Source: AWTP1-18 sp036504515
GTDB lineage: Bacteria; Pseudomonadota; Gammaproteobacteria; Burkholderiales; Rhodocyclaceae
DNA length: 64,000 bases
NCBI GenBank assembly: GCA_036504515.1
Contig: DASXVA010000004.1
Coordinates: 124,001-188,000, forward strand
Direction: 5' to 3'
Positions 1-9,239 of this stretch are shown here, one piece after another (positions within the stretch are counted from its first letter, which is position 1; each line of letters starts with the position of its first letter). Under the pieces are notes generated by a model. It was not told where the DNA came from. It worked only from the letters and a program-made list of their open reading frames with translations, and made no database searches. Both the position numbers and the translations under genes were made by a program.

Positions 1-866
1 TCCAGGTTCAGTTTCCCGTCCTTGACCGGTGGGCACCAGTAGTAGCCGCCGGTAATGGGATGGGAAAAATCAAACAGGGCATCAACGATGCCATCCTCCA
101 GCCCCATCATCCGCTGCAAGACCTGTTCAAAGGCTTGCAATGAGTGACCAAAGGCAATGAACTCCAAACCCTTGTCCTTGCCTGCTATCCAGGGCATGGA
201 GCGGCGTAGCATGAAGGCTGGTGGTTCGTAGTCTTCCTGGGCTGTGCGTTTAACGTGGGCTGTTTCCGGCGCGTCCTCCAGCTCGTCATTGCTTTCCTTG
301 TCGCGGCCGATCATGGCATTGCGGACTTCCGGCGGATGCGCGTTGAAGCGCGCCAGATCGTGTTGCCAACGCTGCACGGCAACGAAGCTGGAACCTTGCA
401 GACCGGCCTCGCCGGTTGCCAGGGCGGCGACTTCGGCATCATCACCCTTCGGGTTTTCCGTACCGTCTTCATAGCCGGTCAGATCGCGACCGCCGGCATA
501 GATGAAGGTGTCCTGGGCGTTATCGAGAACAAAGGCTTCTGCAAGCAGGGCCTGCAGGGTTTCCGTGATGTTGAAAACTTGGCTGCGGTCACTGCTGCTG
601 AGCAGAAACCAGAGGGCTTGTTGGGTAGCGGGGGAAGTGCAACCGGGACCGGACAGGGCAGTAAAGCCATGGAGCCCCGGCACCGTTTTACCCAGAGCCG
701 CCATCAGGGGTTGCCCCAGCCCGGCAACGCCCCAAGCGGGGTCGAAGCCTTGTTGCAATTTAGCCAGGGATGACTTGGCGTCCGTGCCGGGGCGCAGTTG
801 AAAAACGATGGAGGCCCCATGGGCCGAAGGTGTCGCGAGGATGGCGGGTTGGGCCGATGAACGCAT
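1..866 (-). CDS. DyP-type (YfeX-like) haem peroxidase, 3' end cut by window edge
   Basis: Haem peroxidase of the dye-decolourising family, which uses hydrogen peroxide to oxidise bulky dyes or porphyrins. The frame opens at ATG 866 and is still open at base 1, so about 288 codons are visible. The family's GxxDG motif is seen as GYEDGTENP near residue 131-139, and QRWQHDLARF near residue 165 holds the likely proximal haem histidine. The last visible stretch, TGGYYWCPPV, is normally close to the C-terminus, so little is missing. No signal peptide or Tat motif is seen, which fits the cytoplasmic class. It lies 14 nt downstream of a lipoprotein gene and probably shares a transcript with prlC. Family assignment is firm; the physiological substrate is unknown. 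Confidence 0.9.
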   Translation of the reverse strand, partial: MRSSAQPAILATPSAHGASIVFQLRPGTDAKSSLAKLQQGFDPAWGVAGLGQPLMAALGKTVPGLHGFTALSGPGCTSPATQQALWFLLSSSDRSQVFNITETLQALLAEAFVLDNAQDTFIYAGGRDLTGYEDGTENPKGDDAEVAALATGEAGLQGSSFVAVQRWQHDLARFNAHPPEVRNAMIGRDKESNDELEDAPETAHVKRTAQEDYEPPAFMLRRSMPWIAGKDKGLEFIAFGHSLQAFEQVLQRMMGLEDGIVDALFDFSHPITGGYYWCPPVKDGKLNL

Positions 867-880
867 GGGCTTGCCTTTGT

Positions 881-1153
881 TTAATGAATATTCTTGCTGG
901 AGTACAGGACGGATTGGCCGGCAATAAAGTTGACGCTGATGTTGCTGTTGTCGTCGCCCCAGAGGCAACTGCGGGCCCCCAGCACTTCACTGCATTGACT
1001 GGGCTTGCCGATGACGGCAACCACTTCGTCGTAGCTCATGCCCACCTTTAGCTTGCCGTAGTTATCTTGGCTAATGGGGCTGCAAGCCCCGGCCAGGAGC
1101 GCCAGGGCGGCGATGGTCATGAGACGGGCCGTCTTGTGCAGAGAGATCATCAT
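881..1153 (-). CDS. small lipoprotein, DUF3862 / SmpA-OmlA-like fold
   Basis: A 90-residue predicted lipoprotein. The N-terminus has a basic start, a hydrophobic stretch and the lipobox LAGAC (Cys near residue 24). The mature part contains the pattern YGKLKVGMSYDEVVAVIGKP, typical of the small BamE/SmpA-like and DUF3862 lipoproteins that sit in the envelope. The start ATG at 1153 overlaps the stop of prlC (ATGA), which argues for translational coupling, and the DyP peroxidase follows 14 nt after its stop. A second Met at 1150 is an equally possible start. The two Cys in the mature region (in QCSE and SCLW) could form a disulphide. The exact role is unknown. Confidence 0.8.
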   Translation of the reverse strand: MMISLHKTARLMTIAALALLAGACSPISQDNYGKLKVGMSYDEVVAVIGKPSQCSEVLGARSCLWGDDNSNISVNFIAGQSVLYSSKNIH

Positions 1154-3204
1154 GCGCTCGCCACCATGCCGTTATGGCGCAGCAGGGCGTCCGGCTGCGG
1201 TTCGCGGCCCCGGAAGGCCTTGAAGGATTCGATGGCGGGACGGGAACCGCCCACGGCCAGGATTTCCTTAAGGAAGCGGCTGCCGGTTTCCGCATCCAAG
1301 GCGCTGCCCTTGTTTTTGGCGGCTTCTTCAAAGGCGGAATAGGCGTCGGCGGAAAGGACTTCGGCCCACTTGTAGCTGTAGTAACCCGCGGCGTAGCCAC
1401 CGGCGAAGATATGGCTGAAACTATTGGGAAAGCGGTTCCATTCGGGCGGAATGACAACCGCCACTTCCTTGCGCACCTGGGCCAGCAGGTCCAGATAACT
1501 GCGGCCGGTGCCGACCTTGAATTCGCTGTGCAGCAACAGATCGAACAGACTGAACTCTACCTGGCGCAGGGTCTGCAAGCCGCTCTGGAAATTCTTGGCG
1601 GCGATCATCTTGTCGTAGAGGGCGCGGGGCAGGGGCTCGCCGGTGTCCACGTGGGCCGTCATGCCTTGCAGCACATCCCACTCCCAGCAGAAGTTTTCCA
1701 TGAACTGGCTAGGCAGTTCTACCGCATCCCATTCCACGCCGTTGATGCCGGAAACAGAGTATTCCTCCACTTGCGTCAGCAGATGGTGCAGGCCGTGGCC
1801 GGTTTCGTGGAACAGGGTGATCACGTCATCATGACTGAAGGTGGCCGGCTTGTTGCCAACGGCAGCGGGGAAGTTGCAGTTGAGATAAGCCACCGGCGTT
1901 TGAATGCCATGGTCGGTTTTGCGGCGGGTAATGGCTGAGTCCATCCAGGCACCGCCCCGCTTGGTTTCCCGGGCGTGCAGGTCAAGATAGAACTGGCCGA
2001 TCAGCTTGCCGTCCTTGTTTATGCGGAAGAAGTTCACGTCCTTGTCCCACACCGGCGCACTGTCGGCCTCCAGCTTGACGCCGAAGACGGATTCAATGAC
2101 GCGGAACAGGCCTGCCAATACCTTGGGCTCGGGGAAGTATTGCTTCACTTCCTCGTCAGAGAAAGCGTAGCGGGCCTGCTTGAGTTTTTCCGAAACCCAG
2201 CTCAGGTCCCAGCTTTCCAGCTCATTCATGCCCAGTTCCTTGCGGGCGAATTCCTTGAGTTCGGCGTAGTCCTTCTCGCCAAAGGGCTTGGCCTTGGCCG
2301 ACAGGTCCCGCAGGAAGGCCGCAACCTGATCCGGTGTGTTGGCCATCTTGGGTACCAGGGAAATTTCGGCGTAGTTGGCATAACCGAGCAGGGCCGCTTC
2401 TTCTGCCCGCAGCGCGAGGATTTTTTCGATCAGACTGCTGTTGTCCCACTCAACCTTGCCAAACTCGGAGGCGCGGGTGGCGTAGGCGCGGTAAATGCGC
2501 TCCCGCAGGTCGCGATTCTCGGCGTACTGCAGGATGGGGATGTAAGAGGGGGCGTGCAGGGTGAATTTCCAGCCGGGCTTGCCGTCTTTTTCGGCGGCGG
2601 CTCGGGCGGCGGCAATCACATCCTTGGGTAAGCCGGCTACACCGCTTTCTTCAGTCACCCATTCGGCATGGGCATTGGTGGCATCGAGAATGTTTTCGGA
2701 AAATTTGGCCGCCAGGGCAGAGAGCTCTTCCTGGATTTCCTTGAAGCGGGGCTTCTTGTCTTCGGGCAGTTCGGCACCGGACAGACGGAAATCGCGCAGG
2801 TCGTTATCGACAATGCGCTTGCGCGCCGGGGAAAGGGTGGCGTATTCAGGGCTGACGGAAAGCGCCTTGATCTTGGCAAAGAGCGCCAGGTTCTGGCCCA
2901 GGTCAGCATAGAAGCCGGACACCTCGGGCAGCATGGCGTTATAGGCATCACGCCATTCGGGCACGTCGTTGACGGAATGCAGGTGGCCGACAATGCCCCA
3001 GGCCCGGGAGAGCCGCTCGCCCATGTCGGTCAGGGGCTGCATGAAAGCGTCCCAAGAGGCGATGGCCTCGGGGGCTGTGAGGGTGGCGATCAAATCGCGG
3101 TACTCGGTAATAAGCTGGCGCACGGAGGGAGCAACGTGGTCGGGCTGAACGGTATCGAAACGGGGCAGACCGGAAAAATCGAGGAGGGGATTGTTGGCGC
3201 TCAT
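1150..3204 (-). CDS. prlC: oligopeptidase A, M3 family zinc metallopeptidase
   Basis: Cytoplasmic zinc endopeptidase that degrades short peptides, including cleaved signal peptides. It has 684 residues, matching the M3A oligopeptidase A family (about 680). The zinc site HExxH is visible in LFHETGHGLHHLL around residue 465-477, and the downstream family motifs are conserved. The start ATG at 3204 is preceded by an AGGTTCTGCC stretch that gives a weak ribosome site. It is the first gene of a short minus-strand group with a lipoprotein and the DyP peroxidase, joined by an ATGA overlap at the 3' end. Nothing is unusual; no frameshift or truncation. Confidence 0.96.
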   Translation of the reverse strand: MSANNPLLDFSGLPRFDTVQPDHVAPSVRQLITEYRDLIATLTAPEAIASWDAFMQPLTDMGERLSRAWGIVGHLHSVNDVPEWRDAYNAMLPEVSGFYADLGQNLALFAKIKALSVSPEYATLSPARKRIVDNDLRDFRLSGAELPEDKKPRFKEIQEELSALAAKFSENILDATNAHAEWVTEESGVAGLPKDVIAAARAAAEKDGKPGWKFTLHAPSYIPILQYAENRDLRERIYRAYATRASEFGKVEWDNSSLIEKILALRAEEAALLGYANYAEISLVPKMANTPDQVAAFLRDLSAKAKPFGEKDYAELKEFARKELGMNELESWDLSWVSEKLKQARYAFSDEEVKQYFPEPKVLAGLFRVIESVFGVKLEADSAPVWDKDVNFFRINKDGKLIGQFYLDLHARETKRGGAWMDSAITRRKTDHGIQTPVAYLNCNFPAAVGNKPATFSHDDVITLFHETGHGLHHLLTQVEEYSVSGINGVEWDAVELPSQFMENFCWEWDVLQGMTAHVDTGEPLPRALYDKMIAAKNFQSGLQTLRQVEFSLFDLLLHSEFKVGTGRSYLDLLAQVRKEVAVVIPPEWNRFPNSFSHIFAGGYAAGYYSYKWAEVLSADAYSAFEEAAKNKGSALDAETGSRFLKEILAVGGSRPAIESFKAFRGREPQPDALLRHNGMVASA

Positions 3205-3367
3205 GGCAGAACCTTTTTATGACCAGCAGGTAAATCCTGCTGGGAAGTGAAACGAAGACAGACATCTGACCGGTATTCTGCCCGAGTCCCTGCCGGGATG
3301 GCTGCTGGAATGGGCTTGAGAATACTTATGGGGACCATCGCTAAAAACTAAAGAGCTCGGCGACCAA

Positions 3368-3397
3368 AGTAAAAGGGGCCCGAAGGCCCCTTTTACT
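3368..3397. terminator. bidirectional rho-independent terminator after purC
   Basis: A perfect 13-bp stem (AGTAAAAGGGGCC / GGCCCCTTTTACT) closes on a CGAA tetraloop. A-rich and T-rich arms on either side allow use in both directions. It lies 27 nt past the purC stop and upstream of prlC, so it mainly ends purC transcripts. Confidence 0.85.
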
Positions 3398-3423
3398 GAT
3401 TACCGACACGATTTTGGAAAGAA

Positions 3424-4326
3424 TCAGGCTGCAGGCAACTGACTACCCGTAAGGCGGGTATAGGCTTCGCGGTACTTGTCGGCGGTTTTTTCCAGCACGT
3501 CGGCAGGGAGTTTGGGGCCGGGGGCGGCTTTGTTCCAGTCCAGGGTTTCCAGGTAGTCGCGAACGAACTGCTTGTCGAAGCTGGCGGGGCTGGTGCCGAC
3601 CTTGTAGGTGTCGGCGGGCCAGAAGCGGGAGGAGTCGGGGGTCAGCACTTCGTCGATGAGGTGCAGACGGCCGTTGTCGTCCAGGCCGAATTCGAACTTG
3701 GTGTCGGCGATGATGATGCCTTTAACCCGGGCGAAGGCGGCGGCTTCCTTGTACAGGCGCAGGGTGACTTCTTTCACCTTGGCGGCCATTTCGGCACCCA
3801 CCAGTTTTTCGGTGGTGGCGTAGTCGATGTTCTCGTCGTGGTCGCCCACGTCGGCCTTGGTGGCAGGGGTGAAGATGGGTTCGGGCAGTTGCTGGGCTTG
3901 CTGCAGGCCGGGGGGCAGGTCGATGCCGCAGACCTTGCCGGTGGCTTGATAGTCTTTCCAGCCGGAGCCGATCAGGTAACCCCGGGCCACGGCTTCGATG
4001 GGCAGGGGCTTGAGGCGCTTGACCACGATGGCGCGGTCGCGCACCTGGGCTTTTTCTTCTTCACCGTCCACTACGCTTTCCGGATCAATGCCGGTGAGCT
4101 GGTTTGGGATGACGTGGGCCAGCTTGCCGAACCAGAAGTCGGCAACGGCTGTGAGTACGCGGCCTTTGTCGGGGATGGGATCGGGCAGGATCACGTCAAA
4201 GGCGGACAGACGGTCAGTGGTGATCACCAGCAACTTGTCGTCGCCCACGGCGTAAATGTCGCGGACCTTGCCTTTACCCAACAGGGGCAGGCTCTTGATG
4301 CTGGATTCGAACAGGGGAGCGGTCAC
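3424..4326 (-). CDS. purC: phosphoribosylaminoimidazole-succinocarboxamide synthase
   Basis: SAICAR synthase of de novo purine synthesis: it joins CAIR and aspartate using ATP. It has 300 residues, matching the longer bacterial/yeast-type enzyme. The N-terminus carries LLGKGKVRDIYAV, and the nucleotide-binding TDRLSAFDVILPDPIPDKG follows at about residue 37-55. SGWKDYQATG and DTKFEFGLDD are further family motifs. It starts at ATG 4326 and is followed by a strong terminator, so it is probably a single-gene unit with its promoter in the 100-nt gap after the DUF3422 gene. Ordinary housekeeping gene. Confidence 0.97.
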   Translation of the reverse strand: MTAPLFESSIKSLPLLGKGKVRDIYAVGDDKLLVITTDRLSAFDVILPDPIPDKGRVLTAVADFWFGKLAHVIPNQLTGIDPESVVDGEEEKAQVRDRAIVVKRLKPLPIEAVARGYLIGSGWKDYQATGKVCGIDLPPGLQQAQQLPEPIFTPATKADVGDHDENIDYATTEKLVGAEMAAKVKEVTLRLYKEAAAFARVKGIIIADTKFEFGLDDNGRLHLIDEVLTPDSSRFWPADTYKVGTSPASFDKQFVRDYLETLDWNKAAPGPKLPADVLEKTADKYREAYTRLTGSQLPAA

Positions 4327-4428
4327 GTAGGAAAGTTCCTGCTAGGTGAAAAGAAGGGGCGAATTATCCCAGTACTTTGGTTAAAGATGAAGTCTTTGGC
4401 AAAAGCAGCACGGGGAGGCGTGGCGGGA

Positions 4429-5760
4429 TCAATGTTCGCCTTCTTCGTCGGTCAGGGCCTTGCGCATGCGGCGGATGCTGAACGCCACGGTCAGGGCGAT
4501 GACGGGAATGGAGACGGCAGCAATGACCGAGGGCTCCACCGTGGGCACATAGTGGCTGATGCCTTTGGCCAGATAGCTCACCAGTTGTGAGGCGTAGTAG
4601 GTGATGGCGACCACGGAGAGGCCTTCCACGGTTTCCTGCAAGCGCAGTTGCAGCTTGGCGCGGCGGTTCATCTGGGTCAGCAGTTGCTGGTTCTGTCGTT
4701 CCAGTTCCATATCTACCCGGGTGCGCAACAGGGCGCTTTCCCGGGCGATGCGGCTGGACAGGTCGTCCTGGCGGCGGGCCACGCTGGTACAGGTGGCGAC
4801 GGCAGGGGCAAGACGGCGGCCCATGTATTCGCGCAGGGTGGGGAAGCCTTCCACCCGCAATTCCCGCAGATCTTCGATGCGCTGCTGTACCAGTCGGTGA
4901 TAGGCCTGGGTGGCGCCGAAGCGGTAGGCGCTGCGGGTGATGGAGTGTTCAATGTCTGCTGCAAGACGAGTCAGTTGTTGCAACATGCGACGCTCGTCTT
5001 CCATGGATTCGGCCAGACTCATATTGCCCATCAGGTCGGCCAGTTGTATTTCGGCGCCCCCCAGCAATTGGCCCACTTCCTTGGCTACGGGGAAGGCCAG
5101 CAGGGCCATCATGCGGTAGGTTTCAATTTCCAGCAGGCGTTGTACGGTACGACCGGACTGCAGGCTGTTGAGCCGCGCGCTGAGGACAAGAAAGTGGGTG
5201 AAGCCTTCCCGCAGACGGAAATCGGAAAAGACCCAGGCGGCTCCATCGCCGATGGTGGTGACCACTGTATCGGTGGCGTGGGGCATCTGCCGCAAAATCT
5301 CGTCTGGCTCCCGTTCGGCCACAGAGCGGAATTCCACGTGGGCGGCGACGATCACCTTGCCCGGAATGGTCTGCACCCAGGCCTGGGGGAAGCCTTCCAG
5401 GGCGGTGGCATCAGGGCCGTCGTCGGCCTGACGTTGGCGGAAGAAGGTGAAGCTGGAAAACTCGTTATGCCGTTCCCGCTTGAGGCGCAGGCCGCCGATC
5501 TCCAATACCCACTGGTCGCCGGAGGCGAGGGGAATGTCGGTGGAGCCCAGCAGGTGGCAGAGCTGCCGCAGATGGGCTTCCTCTTCCTCCGCCGAGGCCT
5601 GGTCGTGCACCACAGCCAGGTAACTGACCCATTCCTGGCCGGTGAGCAGGGTTGGCGGGCGGGCATGAACCTCGTCGTTGAGACGCTGGCGCAGGGGGTG
5701 TTCCTGATGGGGGTCGATGCGTACCGTCATGGTTCTAAGTGTCCGGATGTTTGTATTCAA
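4429..5760 (-). CDS. DUF3422 family inner-membrane protein
   Basis: A protein of the DUF3422 family, found mainly in proteobacteria and of unknown function. The N-terminal block HPLRQRLNDEVHARPP is the family signature. The middle is long and helical, and the C-terminus has two hydrophobic segments (about residues 375-400 and 405-427), so the protein is probably anchored with most of its mass in the cytoplasm. The frame opens at 5760, but ATG 5730 (MTVRIDPHQE) is an equally good start just before the conserved block. It lies 77 nt after rfbC on the same strand, so it may be read through from the rhamnose operon. Confidence 0.85.
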   Translation of the reverse strand: MNTNIRTLRTMTVRIDPHQEHPLRQRLNDEVHARPPTLLTGQEWVSYLAVVHDQASAEEEEAHLRQLCHLLGSTDIPLASGDQWVLEIGGLRLKRERHNEFSSFTFFRQRQADDGPDATALEGFPQAWVQTIPGKVIVAAHVEFRSVAEREPDEILRQMPHATDTVVTTIGDGAAWVFSDFRLREGFTHFLVLSARLNSLQSGRTVQRLLEIETYRMMALLAFPVAKEVGQLLGGAEIQLADLMGNMSLAESMEDERRMLQQLTRLAADIEHSITRSAYRFGATQAYHRLVQQRIEDLRELRVEGFPTLREYMGRRLAPAVATCTSVARRQDDLSSRIARESALLRTRVDMELERQNQQLLTQMNRRAKLQLRLQETVEGLSVVAITYYASQLVSYLAKGISHYVPTVEPSVIAAVSIPVIALTVAFSIRRMRKALTDEEGEH

Positions 5761-5837
5761 GCCGGCCCCGATGGGACTGGAAAGTGACCGGATTCAGCAA
5801 TTTCTGTGCAAGACCCGCCCGCAAACGGCGAACAGCT

Positions 5838-6380
5838 TCAGGAAAAGACTTCTGCCTCGGCCAGCAGTCTTCCTTGTGCGTCTTTCGCGGCAAGGATGGG
5901 GTCGGAGGATAAAGGCCAATCAACGGCCAGGGCCGGATCGTTCCAGAGCAGGGTCCGTTCGTCCTCGGGGTGCCAGTAATCGGTGACTTTATAGAGGAAT
6001 TCTGCGGTATCGGAGATAACGCAAAACCCGTGGGCAAAGCCGGGCGGCACCCAAACCATGCGCTTGTTTTTGGCAGACAGGGTGAAACCTTCCCATTGGC
6101 CGAAGGTGGGCGAGGATTTGCGTAAATCCACCACCACATCGTAAACCTCGCCCTGGATGGCGCGCACCAGCTTTCCTTGGGGATGCTCAATCTGATAGTG
6201 CAGCCCGCGCAGAACGTTGCGGCTGGAAAGGGAATGGTTGTCCTGAACGAAGTTGGCTTCGATGCCGAGACCCGCCAAAGTGCGCTGGTTCCAGCTTTCG
6301 TAAAAGAAGCCGCGATCATCGCCGAATACGCGAGGTTCCAGCAGATAGACGTCAGGCAGGCGGGTGTCGATACGCTTCAT
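5838..6380 (-). CDS. rfbC: dTDP-4-dehydrorhamnose 3,5-epimerase
   Basis: Third enzyme of dTDP-L-rhamnose synthesis: it epimerises dTDP-4-keto-6-deoxyglucose at C3 and C5. It has 180 residues, standard for RmlC. The cupin core includes VLRGLHYQIEHPQGKLVR with the active-site His, and VWVPPGFAHGFCVISDTAEF. The ATG overlaps the rfbA stop by one base (TGATG), so it is translationally coupled as the last gene of rfbB-rfbD-rfbA-rfbC. Rhamnose made here is probably used for O-antigen or other surface glycans; no glycosyltransferase for rhamnose is in view. Confidence 0.97.
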   Translation of the reverse strand: MKRIDTRLPDVYLLEPRVFGDDRGFFYESWNQRTLAGLGIEANFVQDNHSLSSRNVLRGLHYQIEHPQGKLVRAIQGEVYDVVVDLRKSSPTFGQWEGFTLSAKNKRMVWVPPGFAHGFCVISDTAEFLYKVTDYWHPEDERTLLWNDPALAVDWPLSSDPILAAKDAQGRLLAEAEVFS

Positions 6381-7261
6381 CAGAACACTTTCTCTTTCAG
6401 CAGGCTCAGCAGGTAAGTTCCATAACCATTTTTAGCCAAAGGTGTGGCCAAGGTTTCCAGTTGCCCGTCGTTGATCCAGGATTGGCGCCAGGCAATTTCT
6501 TCCGGGCAGGCCACTTTGAGCCCCTGGCGTTTCTCCAGGGTAGCAATGTATTGGGAGGCTTCCAGCAGAGAATCGTGGGTGCCGGTATCCAGCCAGGCCA
6601 TGCCGCGACCCATCAGCTCCACATTGAGTTGCTGGTTTTCCAGGTACTGCCGATTGACGTCGGTGATTTCCAACTCGCCCCGGGGGGAAGGTTTGAGATT
6701 GGCGGCGATGTCGCAGACCTGCTGGTCGTAAAAGTAGAGGCCGGTCACTGCGTAACGGGATTTGGGCTGCTTGGGTTTTTCTTCGATGGAAATGGCGCGT
6801 TGTTTCTCATCGAACTCCACCACACCATACCGTTCTGGATCATGGACCGGATAGGCGAAAACCGTGGCGCCTTCAGTGCGCTGATTGGCCGCAGTTAGTT
6901 GGGCACTGAGGTCGTGGCCGTGAAACAGGTTGTCTCCCAGTACCAGGGCCGACGGCGCATTGCCGAGGAAATTCTTGCCAATGATGAAGGCCTGGGCCAA
7001 CCCGTCCGGATTGGGCTGGATAGCATAGCTGAAGCTCATGCCCCATTGACTGCCATCACCCAGCAGTTGCTGGAAGCGGGGCGTGTCCTGGGGGGTGGAA
7101 ATCAGCAAAATCTCCCGGATGCCCGACAGCATGAGGGTAGCCAGGGGGTAGTAGATCATCGGCTTGTCGTACACCGGCAGCAACTGCTTGGATACGGCCA
7201 AGGTGGCCGGGTGCAGACGGGTGCCGGCGCCGCCAGCGAGGATGATGCCTTTACGGGTCAT
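6380..7261 (-). CDS. rfbA: glucose-1-phosphate thymidylyltransferase
   Basis: First enzyme of dTDP-L-rhamnose synthesis: it makes dTDP-glucose from glucose-1-phosphate and dTTP. The nucleotidyltransferase signature GIILAGGAGTRLHPATLAVS is at the N-terminus, followed by SKQLLPVYDKPMIYYPL. I chose ATG 7261 (MTRKGIILAGG) because it overlaps the rfbD stop as ATGA and gives the usual length of about 293 residues. A longer open frame from 7306 would run 49 nt into rfbD and adds non-conserved residues. The substrate glucose-1-phosphate could come from the algC product encoded at 32.5 kb. Confidence 0.97.
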   Translation of the reverse strand: MTRKGIILAGGAGTRLHPATLAVSKQLLPVYDKPMIYYPLATLMLSGIREILLISTPQDTPRFQQLLGDGSQWGMSFSYAIQPNPDGLAQAFIIGKNFLGNAPSALVLGDNLFHGHDLSAQLTAANQRTEGATVFAYPVHDPERYGVVEFDEKQRAISIEEKPKQPKSRYAVTGLYFYDQQVCDIAANLKPSPRGELEITDVNRQYLENQQLNVELMGRGMAWLDTGTHDSLLEASQYIATLEKRQGLKVACPEEIAWRQSWINDGQLETLATPLAKNGYGTYLLSLLKEKVF

Positions 7262-8163
7262 GGTGTCAGGATGTCGCTGAGAATGTTGGTAAGGGGCAAG
7301 CGCCAATCGGGCAGGGTGAGCTGAAAGTCGTTTTCGAGACGGCTGCAGTCCAGCCGGGAGTTTGCTGGCCGGTTGGCCGGTAGCGGGTATTCGGCAGTGG
7401 TGATGGCAGCGATATTACTTGTCGCCAGGGCCAAGGGAATGCCAGCGGCAATGGCTTGTTCAACAATGGTGCTGGCAAAGCCGTGCCAACTGGTGTGGCC
7501 CGCCGCGGACAGGTGATAAAGGCCGCCCTTGATGGCGTTGCCCTGGTGGAGGCAGCGTGCGATGACCTGGGCGCTGACATCGGCAATCAGGGCGGCAGGC
7601 GTTGGTGCGCCGACCTGATCAGCTACGACGCGCAGTTCCTTGCGTTCCTTCGCCAGACGCAGGATGGTCTTGAGGAAGTTGCCCCCGTGGCGTCCGTACA
7701 CCCAGCAGGTGCGAAAGACGAAGTGGTTGGCACCTGCTGCCAAAACCGCCTGCTCACCGGCCAGTTTGCTGCTGCCATAAACGCAGTTCGGCCCCGTGGG
7801 GTCGGTTTCCCGGTAGGGGGTCGCCTGCTCGCCGGAGAAAACGTAGTCGGTGGAATAGTGAATCAGGCGGGCACCGATTTTCTCGGCAACTTCAGCCAGC
7901 GCTTTTGGGGCCTCACTGTTGATGCGCCGGGCCAGTTCAGGTTCGGCTTCAGCCTTGTCCACGGCGGTGTAGGCGGCGGCATTGAGGATGATACCGGGGC
8001 GCAGGGCGTCGATCTGGGCTGCCAAGGTTTCGGGACGAGACAGGTCGGCGCTGTTGCGATCCCAGGCCGTGACTTCGCCCAGGGGGGCGACAGCCCGCTG
8101 CAGTTCCCAGCCCAATTGGCCGTTCTTGCCCAGGATCAGCAGACGTGGAATGGCTTTACTCAT
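7258..8163 (-). CDS. rfbD: dTDP-4-dehydrorhamnose reductase
   Basis: Last enzyme of dTDP-L-rhamnose synthesis: it reduces dTDP-4-keto-rhamnose with NAD(P)H. It has 301 residues. The Rossmann motif is LILGKNGQLGWEL at the N-terminus, and the short-chain reductase YxxxK appears in YSTDYVFSG / CVYGSSKLAGEQ. Overlaps of four bases (ATGA) join it to rfbB upstream and rfbA downstream, so the operon is tightly coupled. Gene order rfbB-rfbD-rfbA-rfbC is the common proteobacterial one. Confidence 0.97.
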   Translation of the reverse strand: MSKAIPRLLILGKNGQLGWELQRAVAPLGEVTAWDRNSADLSRPETLAAQIDALRPGIILNAAAYTAVDKAEAEPELARRINSEAPKALAEVAEKIGARLIHYSTDYVFSGEQATPYRETDPTGPNCVYGSSKLAGEQAVLAAGANHFVFRTCWVYGRHGGNFLKTILRLAKERKELRVVADQVGAPTPAALIADVSAQVIARCLHQGNAIKGGLYHLSAAGHTSWHGFASTIVEQAIAAGIPLALATSNIAAITTAEYPLPANRPANSRLDCSRLENDFQLTLPDWRLPLTNILSDILTP

Positions 8164-9224
8164 GGTTGCTGGTAGTGCTGGTCAAGCCACAGGCGGTATT
8201 CGCCGCTTTGTACGTGCTGTACCCAATCCGTATTTTCCAGGTACCAGCAAACGGTTTTTTCCAGGCCGCTATCAAAGGTTTCCGTGGGCTGCCAGCCCAG
8301 CTCGCGCCGAAGCTTTTCTGCATTGATGGCGTAGCGCAGGTCGTGGCCGGGCCGGTCCGTGACGAAGGTCTTTTGGCTGGCGTAGGGCCGTCCATCGGCA
8401 CGGGGTGCGTGTTTATCCAGCAAGGCGCAAAGGGCGTCCACCACTTGCATATTGGTGCGCTCTGCATTGCCGCCGATGCAATAGGTTTCACCGCTGCGGC
8501 CCTTTTCAAAAACGGCGCGTAGGGCCCGGGCGTGGTCGTCCATATAAAGCCAATCCCGCACGTTCTCGCCCTTGCCGTAGATGGGTAGGGGCTTGCCGGC
8601 GAGGGCATTGAGAATCATCAGTGGAATCAGCTTTTCCGGGAAGTGGAAAGGGCCGTAGTTGTTGGAGCAATTGGTCACTACTACCGGCAAGCCATAGGTG
8701 TGATGCCAAGCCCGGACCAGATGGTCCGAGGCGGCTTTGGAGGAGGAGTAGGGGGAGCGGGGATCGTAAGCCGTCTGCTCGTCAAACTGCCCGGTTTCAC
8801 CAAGGCTGCCGAACACTTCGTCGGTGGAAATGTGGTGGAAGCGGAAGGCAGCCTTGGCTTCGGCTGTGAGATTGTCCCAGTAGCCTCGGCTGGCTTCCAG
8901 CAGGGTGAAGGTGCCCACCACATTGGTCTGGATGAATTCGCCTGGGCCGTGGATGGAACGATCCACATGGGACTCGGCGGCCAGGTGCATTACGCCATCG
9001 GGTTGGTATTTTGCAAACAGCCCATCCAGCCCGGCGCGGTCGCCAATGTCGGTCTGGCTGAAAATATGGCGGGGGTTGTCGGCAATGCTGGCGAGGGACT
9101 CCAGATTACCGGCGTAGGTGAGTTTGTCGATATTGACGATGCGCCAGTCGGTTTCGGCAATCAACTGCCTCACCAGTGCTGAACCAATAAAACCTGCGCC
9201 GCCGGTAACGAATATGGTCTTCAT
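8160..9224 (-). CDS. rfbB: dTDP-glucose 4,6-dehydratase
   Basis: Second enzyme of the dTDP-rhamnose pathway and first gene of the operon. It oxidises dTDP-glucose, removes water and yields the 4-keto-6-deoxy sugar with bound NAD. It has 354 residues, normal for RmlB. The Rossmann motif GGAGFIGSALVRQL is at residue 8-21. The catalytic tyrosine and lysine lie in SPYSSSKAASDHL, and ISTDEVFGSL is the Thr-Asp-Glu site. It is 15 nt downstream of the diguanylate cyclase stop, so transcription may continue from the sensor operon; no terminator is seen between them. Confidence 0.97.
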   Translation of the reverse strand: MKTIFVTGGAGFIGSALVRQLIAETDWRIVNIDKLTYAGNLESLASIADNPRHIFSQTDIGDRAGLDGLFAKYQPDGVMHLAAESHVDRSIHGPGEFIQTNVVGTFTLLEASRGYWDNLTAEAKAAFRFHHISTDEVFGSLGETGQFDEQTAYDPRSPYSSSKAASDHLVRAWHHTYGLPVVVTNCSNNYGPFHFPEKLIPLMILNALAGKPLPIYGKGENVRDWLYMDDHARALRAVFEKGRSGETYCIGGNAERTNMQVVDALCALLDKHAPRADGRPYASQKTFVTDRPGHDLRYAINAEKLRRELGWQPTETFDSGLEKTVCWYLENTDWVQHVQSGEYRLWLDQHYQQP

Positions 9225-9239
9225 TCTGATGTTCTTTCC

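Noticed and set aside
4648..5787. 379-residue plus-strand frame opposite the DUF3422 gene
   Set aside because: Shadow of a conserved gene; no ribosome site and low-complexity Gly/Gln-rich sequence.
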